NCBI GenBank assembly: GCA_012959985.1
Contig: DUCD01000470.1
Location: 23,149-56,345, forward strand
Length of the DNA: 33,197 nt
Direction: 5' to 3'
From: Verrucomicrobiales bacterium
Lineage (GTDB): Bacteria > Verrucomicrobiota > Verrucomicrobiia > Limisphaerales > DUCD01
Each line of letters starts with the position of its first letter. Within the stretch, counting starts at the first letter, position 1. This document shows positions 17,642 to 25,181 of the stretch, piece after piece. The position numbers and the translations under genes are program-made. The notes beneath the pieces are model-generated. The model was not told the origin of the DNA and made no database searches. It saw only the letters and a program-made list of their open reading frames with translations.

Positions 17642-19689
17642 GGCAGATATAGAAACTCGTTTGAAGAAAGGAGGGCTCGGCAGAATTCAGTAAAAGCCGA
17701 CAACAAAGGTTGTTCTTTGTCGATTCCAGTTTCTGCTCGGCGGATAATGAAATCTGCGGATGCCTGCAATTCGATATCCACTGGCTTTCGATTCAGAATC
17801 CGGAGCCAGACAACGGTTATCGCATGGGGCAACGATTCACTATTCTCAGGGCCGTATTTTTTTGCGATGGCATCCGCACAATATTCAACGAGGGGACCAT
17901 TCATCAACGAGAGAGCCTGTGGGGCTGTAGTGGTTGATGTTCGTTTTCCGATACTACCCAGATGTTCAGGCCAATCGAAAACCTGCATCATCGGAATGAG
18001 CCCACTGCGTTTAATTGTATAATAGATACTGCGTCGCCTCATGTTTTCATTTAGTGACCCGGGGCCATACATTTGACGGTCCAATAATCCTGATACCGCA
18101 AGCATCGAGTCCCTGATGGCTTCAGCTTCCAAGCGTCGAGGTGAGAATCTCCAGTGGTGATTGTTTTCCGGATCAAGGGAATGGCCCGACGGGTTGCCGG
18201 CGTTGGAGCTCAGTCGGTAAACAGAACTCGTCATGATTAGTTTGTGAAGGCGTTTGAGTTTCCAGCCGTGATCTATCAGATCGTTCGCCAACCAATCCAG
18301 CAGATGGGGATGGGTGGGCAAGGCACCTTGGTTTCCGAAATTATTCGGAGTTGCCACAAGCCCCGTGCCAAAATGCTGTTGCCAGATTCGATTCACGATG
18401 ACGCGTGCAAGAAGCTGACCGGCTCCGTTGTTCGCGTCAGTCAACCACCGCGACAGCGCCGCCCGGCGGCCCGGAATTCGAGAATTTTCACTGATTTTCG
18501 TTACCCAATGAGATTCTTCTTTTCCATTCTGCTTAAGAGCATTCGGATACCCCGGGCTTACCGCATCTCCTTTCTGGTCAACGTCGCCGCGTTTGAGGAA
18601 ATAAACATGCGGATAGAAATGAGGATAACCTCTGCCATCGGCATGGTGTGATAGCGGTTTAACTCCATCGGAACAAATCAGCGCCGGCAGTTTCCCTTCG
18701 GCAGGTTTGCTTTTATCATGCGCAGCCAGTTTCTTATTCACGGATTCGAGCTGATCGTCATTTGCGGTTTCCACTGCTTTCATTAACTTCAGCCTTTTCG
18801 TTTCCCACTGAAGGAACGATTTTTGAAAAACATCTGAATGAACGTTTACGCGTTGTTCGCTCTTTACGGTGGTTACAAAGGCGGATGCAAGGCGGTAATA
18901 GTCCCTGCTGGTAACGGGATCGAACTTATGATCGTGGCAACGAGCGCAGCCAAAGGAAAACCCCAGAAAAGCAACTCCAATGGTTTGAACCATATCATCC
19001 AGTTCGTCGTATCTGGCCTGTTCGAATTCTGCCTCGGTCAGTTGAGTTGGGAAAACACCGGCGGCAAGAAATCCGGTTGCCGATCTTGCCAGTGGTTCAT
19101 CAGGAGCCAGTTCGTCACCGGCTATCTGCAATCGAACCATTCGATCCCAAGGCATATCCATATTGAAAGCCTGAATCAGAAAGTCTCTATAGTGATAAGC
19201 CAGCGGTCGGTCAGTGTCATGTTCGAAGCCCGAACTTTCTGCAAATCTGGCGATATCCATCCAGTATCGTGCAGATCTTTCGCCATAATGATCCGATACG
19301 AGGAGATGATCGATGAGTTCGCTCCATTTTCGGTCTGAAGCAAGGTCATCGAACATGGCTAATTCATTCCTACCGGGAGGCATACCGGTTAGATCCAAAA
19401 AAGCACGTCGAATCAGAGTGGATGAACTCGCAAAAGAGTTTTGAATGATTCCGAGCCCGTTCAGGCGCTTGAGAATAAAACGATCAAGATCATTTTTTGC
19501 ATGGATCGGGTTGTCTAGTTCCGGAGGCTGAATCGGCTTCAAAGGTTGAAATGCATAAGATCGGGATGAGCCGGTTTTTGAACTTTTGTCTTTAAACTGG
19601 TTGGCCGTAATTTCACCGGGCTCAGCGTTGAGACAACTCAGGGTCAGAACAATTCCAAAAAGGAGCACATTTAATTTCGAGAATGACAT
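17638..19689 (-). CDS. Exported DUF1549/DUF1553 protein (short form with internal CARCH motif)
   Basis: The product has 683 residues. After a Sec signal (residues 7-22, NVLLFGIVLTLSCLNA) the DUF1549 region (about 60-270) begins with DNPIHAKNDLDRFILKRL. It includes RYWMDIARFAESSGFEHD and a possible heme motif CARCH at 248-252. DUF1553 (about 400-655) is shown by RAALSRWLTDANNGAGQLLA, RIWQQHFGTGLVATPNNFGN, LIMTSSVYRLSS and RRSIYYTIKRSG, ending LLSSNEFLYLP. Many relatives have an extra N-terminal cytochrome (PSCyt1) domain and reach 750-1100 residues; this one lacks it. Its partner is the DUF1501 gene immediately downstream (ATGA overlap), and the cyanophycinase-like gene ends 18 bases upstream. 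No reaction is known for the pair. Confidence 0.92.
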   Translation of the reverse strand: MSFSKLNVLLFGIVLTLSCLNAEPGEITANQFKDKSSKTGSSRSYAFQPLKPIQPPELDNPIHAKNDLDRFILKRLNGLGIIQNSFASSSTLIRRAFLDLTGMPPGRNELAMFDDLASDRKWSELIDHLLVSDHYGERSARYWMDIARFAESSGFEHDTDRPLAYHYRDFLIQAFNMDMPWDRMVRLQIAGDELAPDEPLARSATGFLAAGVFPTQLTEAEFEQARYDELDDMVQTIGVAFLGFSFGCARCHDHKFDPVTSRDYYRLASAFVTTVKSEQRVNVHSDVFQKSFLQWETKRLKLMKAVETANDDQLESVNKKLAAHDKSKPAEGKLPALICSDGVKPLSHHADGRGYPHFYPHVYFLKRGDVDQKGDAVSPGYPNALKQNGKEESHWVTKISENSRIPGRRAALSRWLTDANNGAGQLLARVIVNRIWQQHFGTGLVATPNNFGNQGALPTHPHLLDWLANDLIDHGWKLKRLHKLIMTSSVYRLSSNAGNPSGHSLDPENNHHWRFSPRRLEAEAIRDSMLAVSGLLDRQMYGPGSLNENMRRRSIYYTIKRSGLIPMMQVFDWPEHLGSIGKRTSTTTAPQALSLMNGPLVEYCADAIAKKYGPENSESLPHAITVVWLRILNRKPVDIELQASADFIIRRAETGIDKEQPLLSAFTEFCRALLSSNEFLYLP

Positions 19690-19707
19690 TATCGAATGCT
19701 AATTGTA

Positions 19708-20544
19708 TTACCGACGTCTCGCTGAAATACGTTGTCTTTTCACCAAATCGTATTTTTGCCCCGTCGCCAACAGTTCAAATGGAGCCCCGGTGGATTTCAT
19801 TTTTTCATGATCATAAAACGCCACATAGGTTTTCCCCATAACCCGGCATTGATTCCGTTGAACAAGAATTACCGTCCCCTCATCCAGTCCTATCCCCAAC
19901 AGATGTGGATGCTTTTCAATGACTGGAATCAGATCAAACTGGCGATTTCTCCGTAACAGGTGCTGATCCACTGCTGAGTTTTTAAGGAAAGCCATTCCTT
20001 CCAGGTGATCCCCCATCATGAGCTCATTTCCTTCAGTATCACCTCTGACCAAGAAAGACCCCTGAATGGTGGCTCCAGCTGATGATCCCGCTATGACTCC
20101 TCCGCGTATCAGTAAATTCCCCAACTCCCGATGAACCCGAGTATTGAGGCAGGAGTCAACCAGACGCCATTGCCGTCCACCGGTAATCCACACGCCTCCC
20201 GCCTGTGTTAAGGAATCGTTGAATTCAAAGGATTCTGATTCAGCGCGATCACGAGTGTGGAGAACCCTCAGATTCAGCGCTCCCGCAGCTTTTAAAGGCT
20301 GCAATCCATTCCAGTCACTACCGAATTCATTCCGGGTACCAGCTGTAGGTATGATGACAATCAGGGATTCTGATCCACCGGCCAGTTCGATAAACTGTTT
20401 GTAGATCGAATCTTCAATCTGTCCACCACCTACAAGAATCAATGATCCGTTTTCAGGTCCGGTTGTTTGAGATTCGACGACAGTGCAAGGACAAAACGCA
20501 AAAGCAAGAGCAAGAATAAATGATAAAGTAAGACGTGGTTGCAT
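19708..20544 (-). CDS. Exported cyanophycinase-like serine peptidase (S51 family)
   Basis: The product has 278 residues. The N-terminal signal peptide (residues 5-22) predicts export. The catalytic elbow is GVIAGSSAGATIQG with the nucleophile at S155. The histidine lies in SAVDQHLLRRNRQFDL, and GIGLDEGTVILV carries the conserved acidic residue. GSLILVGGGQIEDSIY opens the Rossmann-like core. Cyanophycinases hydrolyse beta-linked Asp-Arg polymer (cyanophycin) to dipeptides; secreted forms allow bacteria to feed on it, but related S51 peptidases cleave ordinary Asp-X peptides. The gene is first in an apparent operon with the DUF1549/1553 and DUF1501 genes, which places it in an envelope nutrient-scavenging context. 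No cyanophycin synthetase is nearby, consistent with an exogenous substrate (inference). Confidence 0.9.
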   Translation of the reverse strand: MQPRLTLSFILALAFAFCPCTVVESQTTGPENGSLILVGGGQIEDSIYKQFIELAGGSESLIVIIPTAGTRNEFGSDWNGLQPLKAAGALNLRVLHTRDRAESESFEFNDSLTQAGGVWITGGRQWRLVDSCLNTRVHRELGNLLIRGGVIAGSSAGATIQGSFLVRGDTEGNELMMGDHLEGMAFLKNSAVDQHLLRRNRQFDLIPVIEKHPHLLGIGLDEGTVILVQRNQCRVMGKTYVAFYDHEKMKSTGAPFELLATGQKYDLVKRQRISARRR

Positions 20545-20678
20545 GATTTCGAAACTCTGACAGAAAAATTTAAATTGGGAAACCGTAATTCCGACCTATC
20601 AACACCGGACATAAACGCGATTGCCTAAATGCTTCTGCCATCGACAATTTCGACAAAATTATCCCACCAGGACGTCCC

Positions 20679-20918
20679 TTGAGCGAGCTGGACAATCAAC
20701 TCCCTCCACGCGAACGTATCCTGGGGGTGTTTTTGAGGGAAATGAAAAAGGCGATTCTGCAACTGCGCTTCTCCAGAAAGAAGGTGAATTTTTTCCTGTA
20801 CCAAACGCCACCATTTACTGGTTTGCCTGGCGATCGGCTCATGCCACTACTGAGATTCCCGCTCCTTTATAGATTGAATTATGACAAGCCCTATGAAATG
20901 ATGCCGGAAGTCCCATGA
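20679..20918 (+). CDS. Small unrecognised ORF coupled to the DUF1501 gene
   Basis: An open frame ends with a TGA that overlaps the next gene's ATG (ATGA at 20915-20918), the same junction seen between the confirmed operon pairs here. It is open from about 20589, but has no ATG before codon 23 of the version starting with TTG at 20679 (79 residues). The sequence (SELDNQLPPRERILGVFLRE to PYEMMPEVP) matches no family I recognise and has no signal or membrane segment. It could be a small real protein, the tail of a decayed gene, or chance. The rest of the 370-base gap 20545-20914 holds the start region of the divergent cyanophycinase gene and nothing else recognisable. Confidence 0.3.
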   Translation: MSELDNQLPPRERILGVFLREMKKAILQLRFSRKKVNFFLYQTPPFTGLPGDRLMPLLRFPLLYRLNYDKPYEMMPEVP

Positions 20919-22318
20919 GACGACAAGCTCATCAACATTCGGAGCCGCATGCGTTTTCATACCTGAATGCCCGAAGGCGTGACGGCTTGAATATTTTCAG
21001 CCGACGCAGTGTCCTGAAAGCGGGGCTGGCAGGAATCGCGGGCTTAACCCTTCCCGGTCTGATTCGAATTCGCAGTGAAGCGACAGGGAAAGGGGTCAGC
21101 CTACCTGGTCAAAAATCAGTCATCCTGATCTGGATGACCGGAGGTCCTTCCCAAATTGATACCTGGGACATGAAACCGGATCGCCCGTATGAAAACCGGG
21201 GACCCTTTTCGCCCATATCCACGAAGGTGCCGGGAATCCGGGTCTGTGAACATTTCCCGAAGCAGGCAGCCATGATGGACAAATTCACCTTGATCCGTTC
21301 CGTGGATTGCCGCTTCAGCAACCATGAACCGAATATGGTGATGCAGACCGCACATCCGGAGGCTGCCCCGCGCATCAATCCCAAGGGACACCTTTACCCC
21401 GCTATCGGGTCCATGGTTTCCCAGCTTCGCGGTCCTAATCATCCGTCGATGCCTCCTTATGTTGTTCTGAATATGAAGAGTCGATCTCACGTCGCCTGGG
21501 GAGGCTATGCAGGTAAACAATACGATCCCTTCGTGGCAAAGGATGTCAGCAAGCTGTTTCAAATGCCACGGGGATTGACTATGGACCGGATTCAATCCCG
21601 CCGTTCCCTTCTAAAACAAATGGATCGACTACGGTCCAACCTGGATACGCAGGGGCAAATGGAAGCGATGGATTTTTTCGAACAAAAAGCTTTTGACATG
21701 ATCGCAGGAGGACGGGCTCAATCGGCCTTCGATCTTTCAAAGGAATCTCCAAAAACGCTGGAACAGTATGGGGATCACGATTGGTGGCGACAGGCATTGC
21801 TTGCAAGACGTCTTGTTGAAAACGGAGTCAGCTTTGTCACGATCGACTTAAGCAATCACGGTGCTTCGGGAACCTGGGACACCCATGGAGACAACATTCC
21901 TCCCTATGGTGGAATCTGGAACGGACTACGCCCTCTGCTTCCGATTTTCGACCATCTGATCAGCACTCTGGTCAACGACCTCGACGAACGTGGCATGCTT
22001 GATGACACCTTGGTTATCGCCATGGGAGAATTCGGACGCACCCCGACTCTGGGAACACAAGGCAGCACTGACGGACGTAACCACTGGCCTCATGTTTCAT
22101 CCATGCTCATGGCAGGTGGAGGATTCAGACACGGCCAGGTAATTGGAGCCACATCCAAAGACGGCGGTGAAATCGCGGAACGGCCGGTATCACCGGGGGA
22201 CATTGCGGCCACAATCTATCATCACCTCGGGATTCCGTTGGATTCCACCTACCTCGATCATCAGGGTCGACCGATCTACATCATTCAGGATGGAAAGCCC
22301 ATCTCGGAAATGGTGTGA
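20915..22318 (+). CDS. Tat-exported DUF1501 protein, second copy
   Basis: The product has 467 residues. An N-terminal extension of about 28 residues precedes a twin-arginine signal (FSRRSVLKAGLAGIAGLTLP). Family blocks are KSVILIWMTGGPSQIDTWDM, RFSNHEPNMVMQTAHPEAAP, ALLARRLVENGVSFVTIDLS, TLVIAMGEFGRTPTLGTQG and HVSSMLMAGGGFRHGQVIG. It ends in the usual way with GIPLDSTYLDHQGRPIYI. It is the GEFGRTP-type DUF1501, a different subtype from the one at 16166. Unlike most relatives it has no DUF1549/1553 gene directly upstream on the same strand; the nearest lies on the opposite strand at 17638-19689. It may therefore partner with that divergent operon or be an orphan. It is followed by a convergent gene and a palindromic repeat. 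Confidence 0.92.
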   Translation: MRRQAHQHSEPHAFSYLNARRRDGLNIFSRRSVLKAGLAGIAGLTLPGLIRIRSEATGKGVSLPGQKSVILIWMTGGPSQIDTWDMKPDRPYENRGPFSPISTKVPGIRVCEHFPKQAAMMDKFTLIRSVDCRFSNHEPNMVMQTAHPEAAPRINPKGHLYPAIGSMVSQLRGPNHPSMPPYVVLNMKSRSHVAWGGYAGKQYDPFVAKDVSKLFQMPRGLTMDRIQSRRSLLKQMDRLRSNLDTQGQMEAMDFFEQKAFDMIAGGRAQSAFDLSKESPKTLEQYGDHDWWRQALLARRLVENGVSFVTIDLSNHGASGTWDTHGDNIPPYGGIWNGLRPLLPIFDHLISTLVNDLDERGMLDDTLVIAMGEFGRTPTLGTQGSTDGRNHWPHVSSMLMAGGGFRHGQVIGATSKDGGEIAERPVSPGDIAATIYHHLGIPLDSTYLDHQGRPIYIIQDGKPISEMV

Positions 22319-22384
22319 AGCCATTCGAAGAAAGCCGGAAAAGTTCGTTTATAGACTAAATAATAACCACCCGCTTCGCTAAGG

Positions 22385-22454
22385 CCACGAAGACAAGGAA
22401 GAAAAAGAATTGAGGGTTTTGTTTGTTTGAAAGTCTTCTTCGTGTCCTTCGTGG
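22385..22454. repeat. CTTCGTGTCCTTCGTGG-type palindrome between convergent genes
   Basis: CCACGAAGACAAGGAAG (22385-22401) faces CTTCTTCGTGTCCTTCGTGG (22435-22454) as an imperfect inverted repeat around a T-rich loop. It lies between the stop codons of two convergent genes. It could act as a bidirectional terminator, and the sequence resembles a repeat that recurs in intergenic DNA of many environmental bacteria (from memory). Confidence 0.55.
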
Positions 22455-22476
22455 TTTTGGTTGAAATCCTTACGAA

Positions 22477-23040
22477 CTATGCATTCGAATCTTCATTCAT
22501 GAGCATTCCGGGCAAGCCATCGATGCTCATGAGATTTTTCCCTTGCTGGTATTCTTTCACGCCTTCAGCCCCTTTCTGTTGCGCCCATTTGGAAAGAGTT
22601 TCGCGATGACCCTGAAACGAGTAGAGCGGCACTGCGTATCCACAAGAATCGCTGATTCGATGAACTTCCACGTCGATCACCGCGCGGGTTCCGGGATATT
22701 CATTAAAATTTGAAACCAGGCTCTTGAATTCTTCGGAGGATTCAAAATGCACTCGCCCCCGACCGTAAAGTCTCACAATATTTGGCACCCCCTCAAAGGC
22801 AGACATCATGATCAGGATACGGCCATTTTCGCGAAGATGAGCAATCGTTTCAATACCACTTCCGGTAAAATCAAGGTAATCAACTCGATTGGGTCCGAGA
22901 ATCCTGAAAGTATCCAAACCTTTCGGCGAAGTATTTAAATGGTGTTCAGGTGATTGCGGCGCCGTTGACACAAAAAACATTTGCTGCTTTTCTATCCAGG
23001 CCTTCAGCCCATCATCGATTTCTGTATAAAGTTTACCCAT
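22477..23040 (-). CDS. Pyridoxamine 5'-phosphate oxidase-like FMN-binding protein
   Basis: The product has 187 residues with the split-barrel fold of the PNPOx-like superfamily. Segments are KQQMFFVSTAPQSPEHHLNT, NRVDYLDFTGSGIETIAHLR, GRILIMMSAFEGVPNIVRLY and GRGRVHFESSEEF. SCGYAVPLYSFQGHRETLSK closes the conserved part. Such proteins bind FMN, or F420 in actinobacteria, and reduce or sense small molecules; this subgroup has no assigned reaction. It is cytoplasmic. The ATG at 23040 sits inside the last codons of a decayed toxin gene (stop at 23033-23035). There is no obvious ribosome binding site, and it may once have been translated through the toxin. Confidence 0.88.
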   Translation of the reverse strand: MGKLYTEIDDGLKAWIEKQQMFFVSTAPQSPEHHLNTSPKGLDTFRILGPNRVDYLDFTGSGIETIAHLRENGRILIMMSAFEGVPNIVRLYGRGRVHFESSEEFKSLVSNFNEYPGTRAVIDVEVHRISDSCGYAVPLYSFQGHRETLSKWAQQKGAEGVKEYQQGKNLMSIDGLPGMLMNEDSNA

Positions 23041-23119
23041 AGTGAGTCCACATTCGCAGCACCTTTACGACTTTCTCTTTTTCAAGCACTTGATACAGCA
23101 GACGATGCTGAATGTTTAT
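23033..23119 (-). pseudogene. Toxin remnant, C-terminal part of a YoeB/Txe-type (RelE superfamily) mRNA interferase
   Basis: Twenty-eight codons read INIQHRLLYQVLEKEK then VVKVLRMWTHYG and a stop. This matches the end of YoeB/Txe-type toxins, in which (S)RRINxxHRLVYxV...VKVLRMWTHY is the last beta-strand region. The N-terminal two thirds are gone: a TGA lies directly upstream in frame, and beyond it the frame reads the antitoxin relic. The final codons overlap the start of the flavoprotein gene. No start codon is available, so it is not expressed as a toxin. Confidence 0.7.
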
Positions 23120-23182
23120 TCAAATCGATCTCCAGTTGTCCTCAGAAATAAGAACCGCGTTTCCTCTCTTCCCCGTTATTTG
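23120..23182 (-). pseudogene. Antitoxin remnant, Phd/YefM type
   Basis: In the same frame as the toxin relic and just upstream, the sequence reads RQITGKRGNAVLISEDNWRSI followed by TGA. RGNAVLISEDxW is the most conserved segment of YefM/Phd antitoxins, in the middle of the protein just before QETLYLL. Both the DNA-binding N-terminus and the toxin-binding C-terminus are missing. A deletion apparently joined the middle of the antitoxin to the end of the toxin. The palindromic repeat at 23187 abuts it. Confidence 0.7.
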
Positions 23183-23186
23183 TCGT

Positions 23187-23226
23187 TGATTACACTGAAA
23201 ATGCGCTGGGGACAGCGCACGCTACA
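23187..23226 (+). repeat. REP-like repeat copy
   Basis: Forty bases match the reverse complement of 27152-27191 at 37 positions. The core GCGCTG-ggga-CAGCGC (23203-23218) is a perfect six-base-pair hairpin. It lies directly beside the toxin-antitoxin relic and between two minus-strand genes. Confidence 0.75.
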
Positions 23227-23262
23227 ACTTGTCTCATGCAGCGCACGCTTCATCTTGCCACT

Positions 23263-24060
23263 TCACCGTCCTCGTCCGCTTTTTTTCAAGCGCTGCTGAG
23301 GATCCCAGAACTCCATATTGACGTCGGTCCGACTACGGATGGGATCACTTGGGGGATTGATCTGTTCATCCTGACGGGCTTCGCTATGTCCGTCATTGAA
23401 GACCGCAATACCGGTTCCTTGGTGACGATTATTGTCGATGCCTTCCAGTGCATTGCCCGGGGCCATGGCGGATGTCGGCCACCAGAGGCTGCTGCTCCAA
23501 TTGCCGTTCGGCTTAGGCATTGTGTCGCCCACCGCCAAATTCATTGCCGGTTTCAAAACGGCTGATCTTTTCAACTTGGATTGTGAGGTGATATTCCAGA
23601 GAATGGTCTGTTTGCCGTAAGGAGCAAGTCCGAGAAAAAAGGCATTGTATCCATAGCCAACCTTGTGGGCATCAAATTTCCACGACCATTTAACACCCAA
23701 GTCTTCTCGACGGGATTTCAGGGAAGGGCATTTGAACAGATTGGTGACCCGGAGATTACTGATGATGGTGGTCCCCCACCAGTCGGATGGATTGTTCTGA
23801 GTTCCACGAGTAACATTGTTTCGGTGCGGTGGAAAGGTATCGTCATTGTCATCGGTGTAAAGCTGCATGAAATACCCGATCTGTCTCAGATTGTTCAGGC
23901 AGGAAATCCGCCTCCCCTTTTCTTTGGCACGCCCCAAAGACGGCAGGAGCATTCCAGCCAAAATTGCGATGATGGCAATGACAACCAGCAGTTCGATGAG
24001 AGTAAACGCACGGGTCTTCAGTAGAAGACATCTGGATAAGTTCAATGAAAAAGAGCGCAT
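23263..24060 (-). CDS. Type II secretion/pilin-like protein with H-X9-DG motif
   Basis: The product has 265 residues. A class III prepilin leader is present: [19 protein letters not shown] (about 17-35), with glutamate at position +5 and alanine, not glycine, before the expected cut. [20 protein letters not shown] follows, a stretch typical of Verrucomicrobia and Lentisphaerae. The C-terminal half has [12 protein letters not shown], fitting the H-X9-DG signature of the DUF1559-like group. Such genomes encode many such pseudopilin-like proteins, mostly as single genes without secretion machinery, and their role is unknown. Here too no assembly genes are adjacent. A perfect 8-base inverted repeat lies nine bases before the start codon. 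Confidence 0.88.
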   Translation of the reverse strand: MRSFSLNLSRCLLLKTRAFTLIELLVVIAIIAILAGMLLPSLGRAKEKGRRISCLNNLRQIGYFMQLYTDDNDDTFPPHRNNVTRGTQNNPSDWWGTTIISNLRVTNLFKCPSLKSRREDLGVKWSWKFDAHKVGYGYNAFFLGLAPYGKQTILWNITSQSKLKRSAVLKPAMNLAVGDTMPKPNGNWSSSLWWPTSAMAPGNALEGIDNNRHQGTGIAVFNDGHSEARQDEQINPPSDPIRSRTDVNMEFWDPQQRLKKSGRGR

Positions 24061-24068
24061 GATATGGA

Positions 24069-24092
24069 AACTTGATTTTGGACGATCAAGTT
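24069..24092 (-). promoter_or_regulatory. Inverted repeat just upstream of the prepilin-like gene
   Basis: AACTTGAT (24069-24076) and ATCAAGTT (24085-24092) are exact inverted arms separated by eight bases. The near arm is nine bases from the ATG at 24060, so a transcript reaching through it could form a hairpin covering the ribosome binding region; alternatively it is an operator. No Shine-Dalgarno sequence is visible between it and the ATG. Confidence 0.4.
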
Positions 24093-24190
24093 ACTCATAT
24101 CGGGTTTATTGCGTCAATGCTTTTTGCAAAGCAACATTGCTTCACCCTCAATCTGAAAGGAGTAATTTCCAACCTCGAGAGGACGCCCTT

Positions 24191-24211
24191 TGTCACTGCC
24201 ATTCGGGCGAG
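24191..24211 (+). repeat. Isolated copy of the copy A outer-arm motif
   Basis: TGTCACTGCCATTCGGGCGAGG-like sequence shares CACTGCCATTCGG with the outer arm of the element at 4629-4646. A shorter match (GTCACTGCCAT) occurs at 30981-30991. It may be a solo end of the same repeat, in the gap between the prepilin-like and TauE genes; otherwise the gap 24061-24325 shows no gene. Confidence 0.35.
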
Positions 24212-24325
24212 GGAAAAAAGAAAGATTCCAGTTAGAGACAGGAGTATTAATTCAGTCAAATGTGTGAATTTCGAGGCCTTAACCGAGAATAAACCTCGCA
24301 ATCAAAACGGGTTTCGCGCTTTCTT

Positions 24326-25105
24326 GTGCTCGTGGATTTTGACGGATCATTAAGTTACATCATCGTTGGTTTCGGAGTATTTTTCATTGGATTTTCGAAA
24401 GCAGGGTTTGGTGGGGGCATGGGCATGTTGACCGTTCCCATCTGTGCCCTCGCTCTGGCAGATCTCGGCAAGCCACCTGTCTTTGCCGTCGGATTCCTGC
24501 TACCTCTCCTGGTTATTGGGGATGCATTGTCAGTTTACCATTACCGTAATGAATGGAAGGCTGAATTGCTGAAACCTCTATTTGGGGGAATCTTAATAGG
24601 AACTCTCATCGGAACCCAGTTAATCGGTCGGTTTCCACCACAGATTTTCAATACGATTCTGGGTATTCTCGCCGTAGTTTTCGTCTTGTTTCAAGTGATC
24701 GGAAAACTCATCACCAATCGATCCGCCGGGAGATTTGAAGGAACAGGATGGGGATTCATTTTCGGAACCGCCGCCGGCGTTACCTCCACTTTTGCCCACG
24801 GAGCCGGTCCCGTAATTGCAATCTATCTGATTCCAAAAAACCTTCCCAAGAAAGTCTTTGTCGGAACCAACGCATTCATCTTCTGCATCATCAACTGGAT
24901 AAAAGTTCCGTTCTTTTTCCTAGTGGGGGCCATCAACAAAACAACCCTTCTTTGGGGTTTATCCTTCATGGCTCTGGTCCCGATCGGAACGGTTGTCGGG
25001 ATTTGGCTCAGTGGTAAAATCCCTGAGAAACAATTCCTACGAATCATTTACCTTACCACCTTTCTAGCCGGTGTGAAACTGATCTGGAATGGCGTTTTCG
25101 GATGA
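24326..25105 (+). CDS. TauE/SafE-family sulfite/organosulfonate exporter
   Basis: The product has 259 residues from a GTG at 24326 (a second GTG lies two codons later). It is almost entirely membrane: about eight hydrophobic segments, starting YIIVGFGVFFIGFSKAGFGG. The two family half-repeats GFSKAGFGGGMGM and GTAAGVTSTFAHGAGPVIA are visible. TauE/SafE proteins are thought to export sulfite, sulfoacetate or related anions, but few have been tested. No sulfonate catabolic gene is adjacent, although the D-cysteine desulfhydrase-like gene at 31035 also handles sulfur. It is convergent with the symporter, with 76 bases between stops. Confidence 0.88.
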   Translation: MLVDFDGSLSYIIVGFGVFFIGFSKAGFGGGMGMLTVPICALALADLGKPPVFAVGFLLPLLVIGDALSVYHYRNEWKAELLKPLFGGILIGTLIGTQLIGRFPPQIFNTILGILAVVFVLFQVIGKLITNRSAGRFEGTGWGFIFGTAAGVTSTFAHGAGPVIAIYLIPKNLPKKVFVGTNAFIFCIINWIKVPFFFLVGAINKTTLLWGLSFMALVPIGTVVGIWLSGKIPEKQFLRIIYLTTFLAGVKLIWNGVFG

Positions 25106-25181
25106 ATAGGTTTTCAATGATTACTCTGAGAATCGTTACGATTGATCCATCCGGGTTAGGGCAATTAAACCAGATGTTAAA

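Noticed and set aside
18838-19338. 166-codon plus-strand frame opposite the DUF1549/1553 gene
   Set aside because: It is antisense to a well supported gene and lacks protein-like motifs.
23236-23565. 109-codon plus-strand frame over the end of the prepilin-like gene
   Set aside because: It runs across the repeat border and opposite the H-X9-DG region; no independent support.
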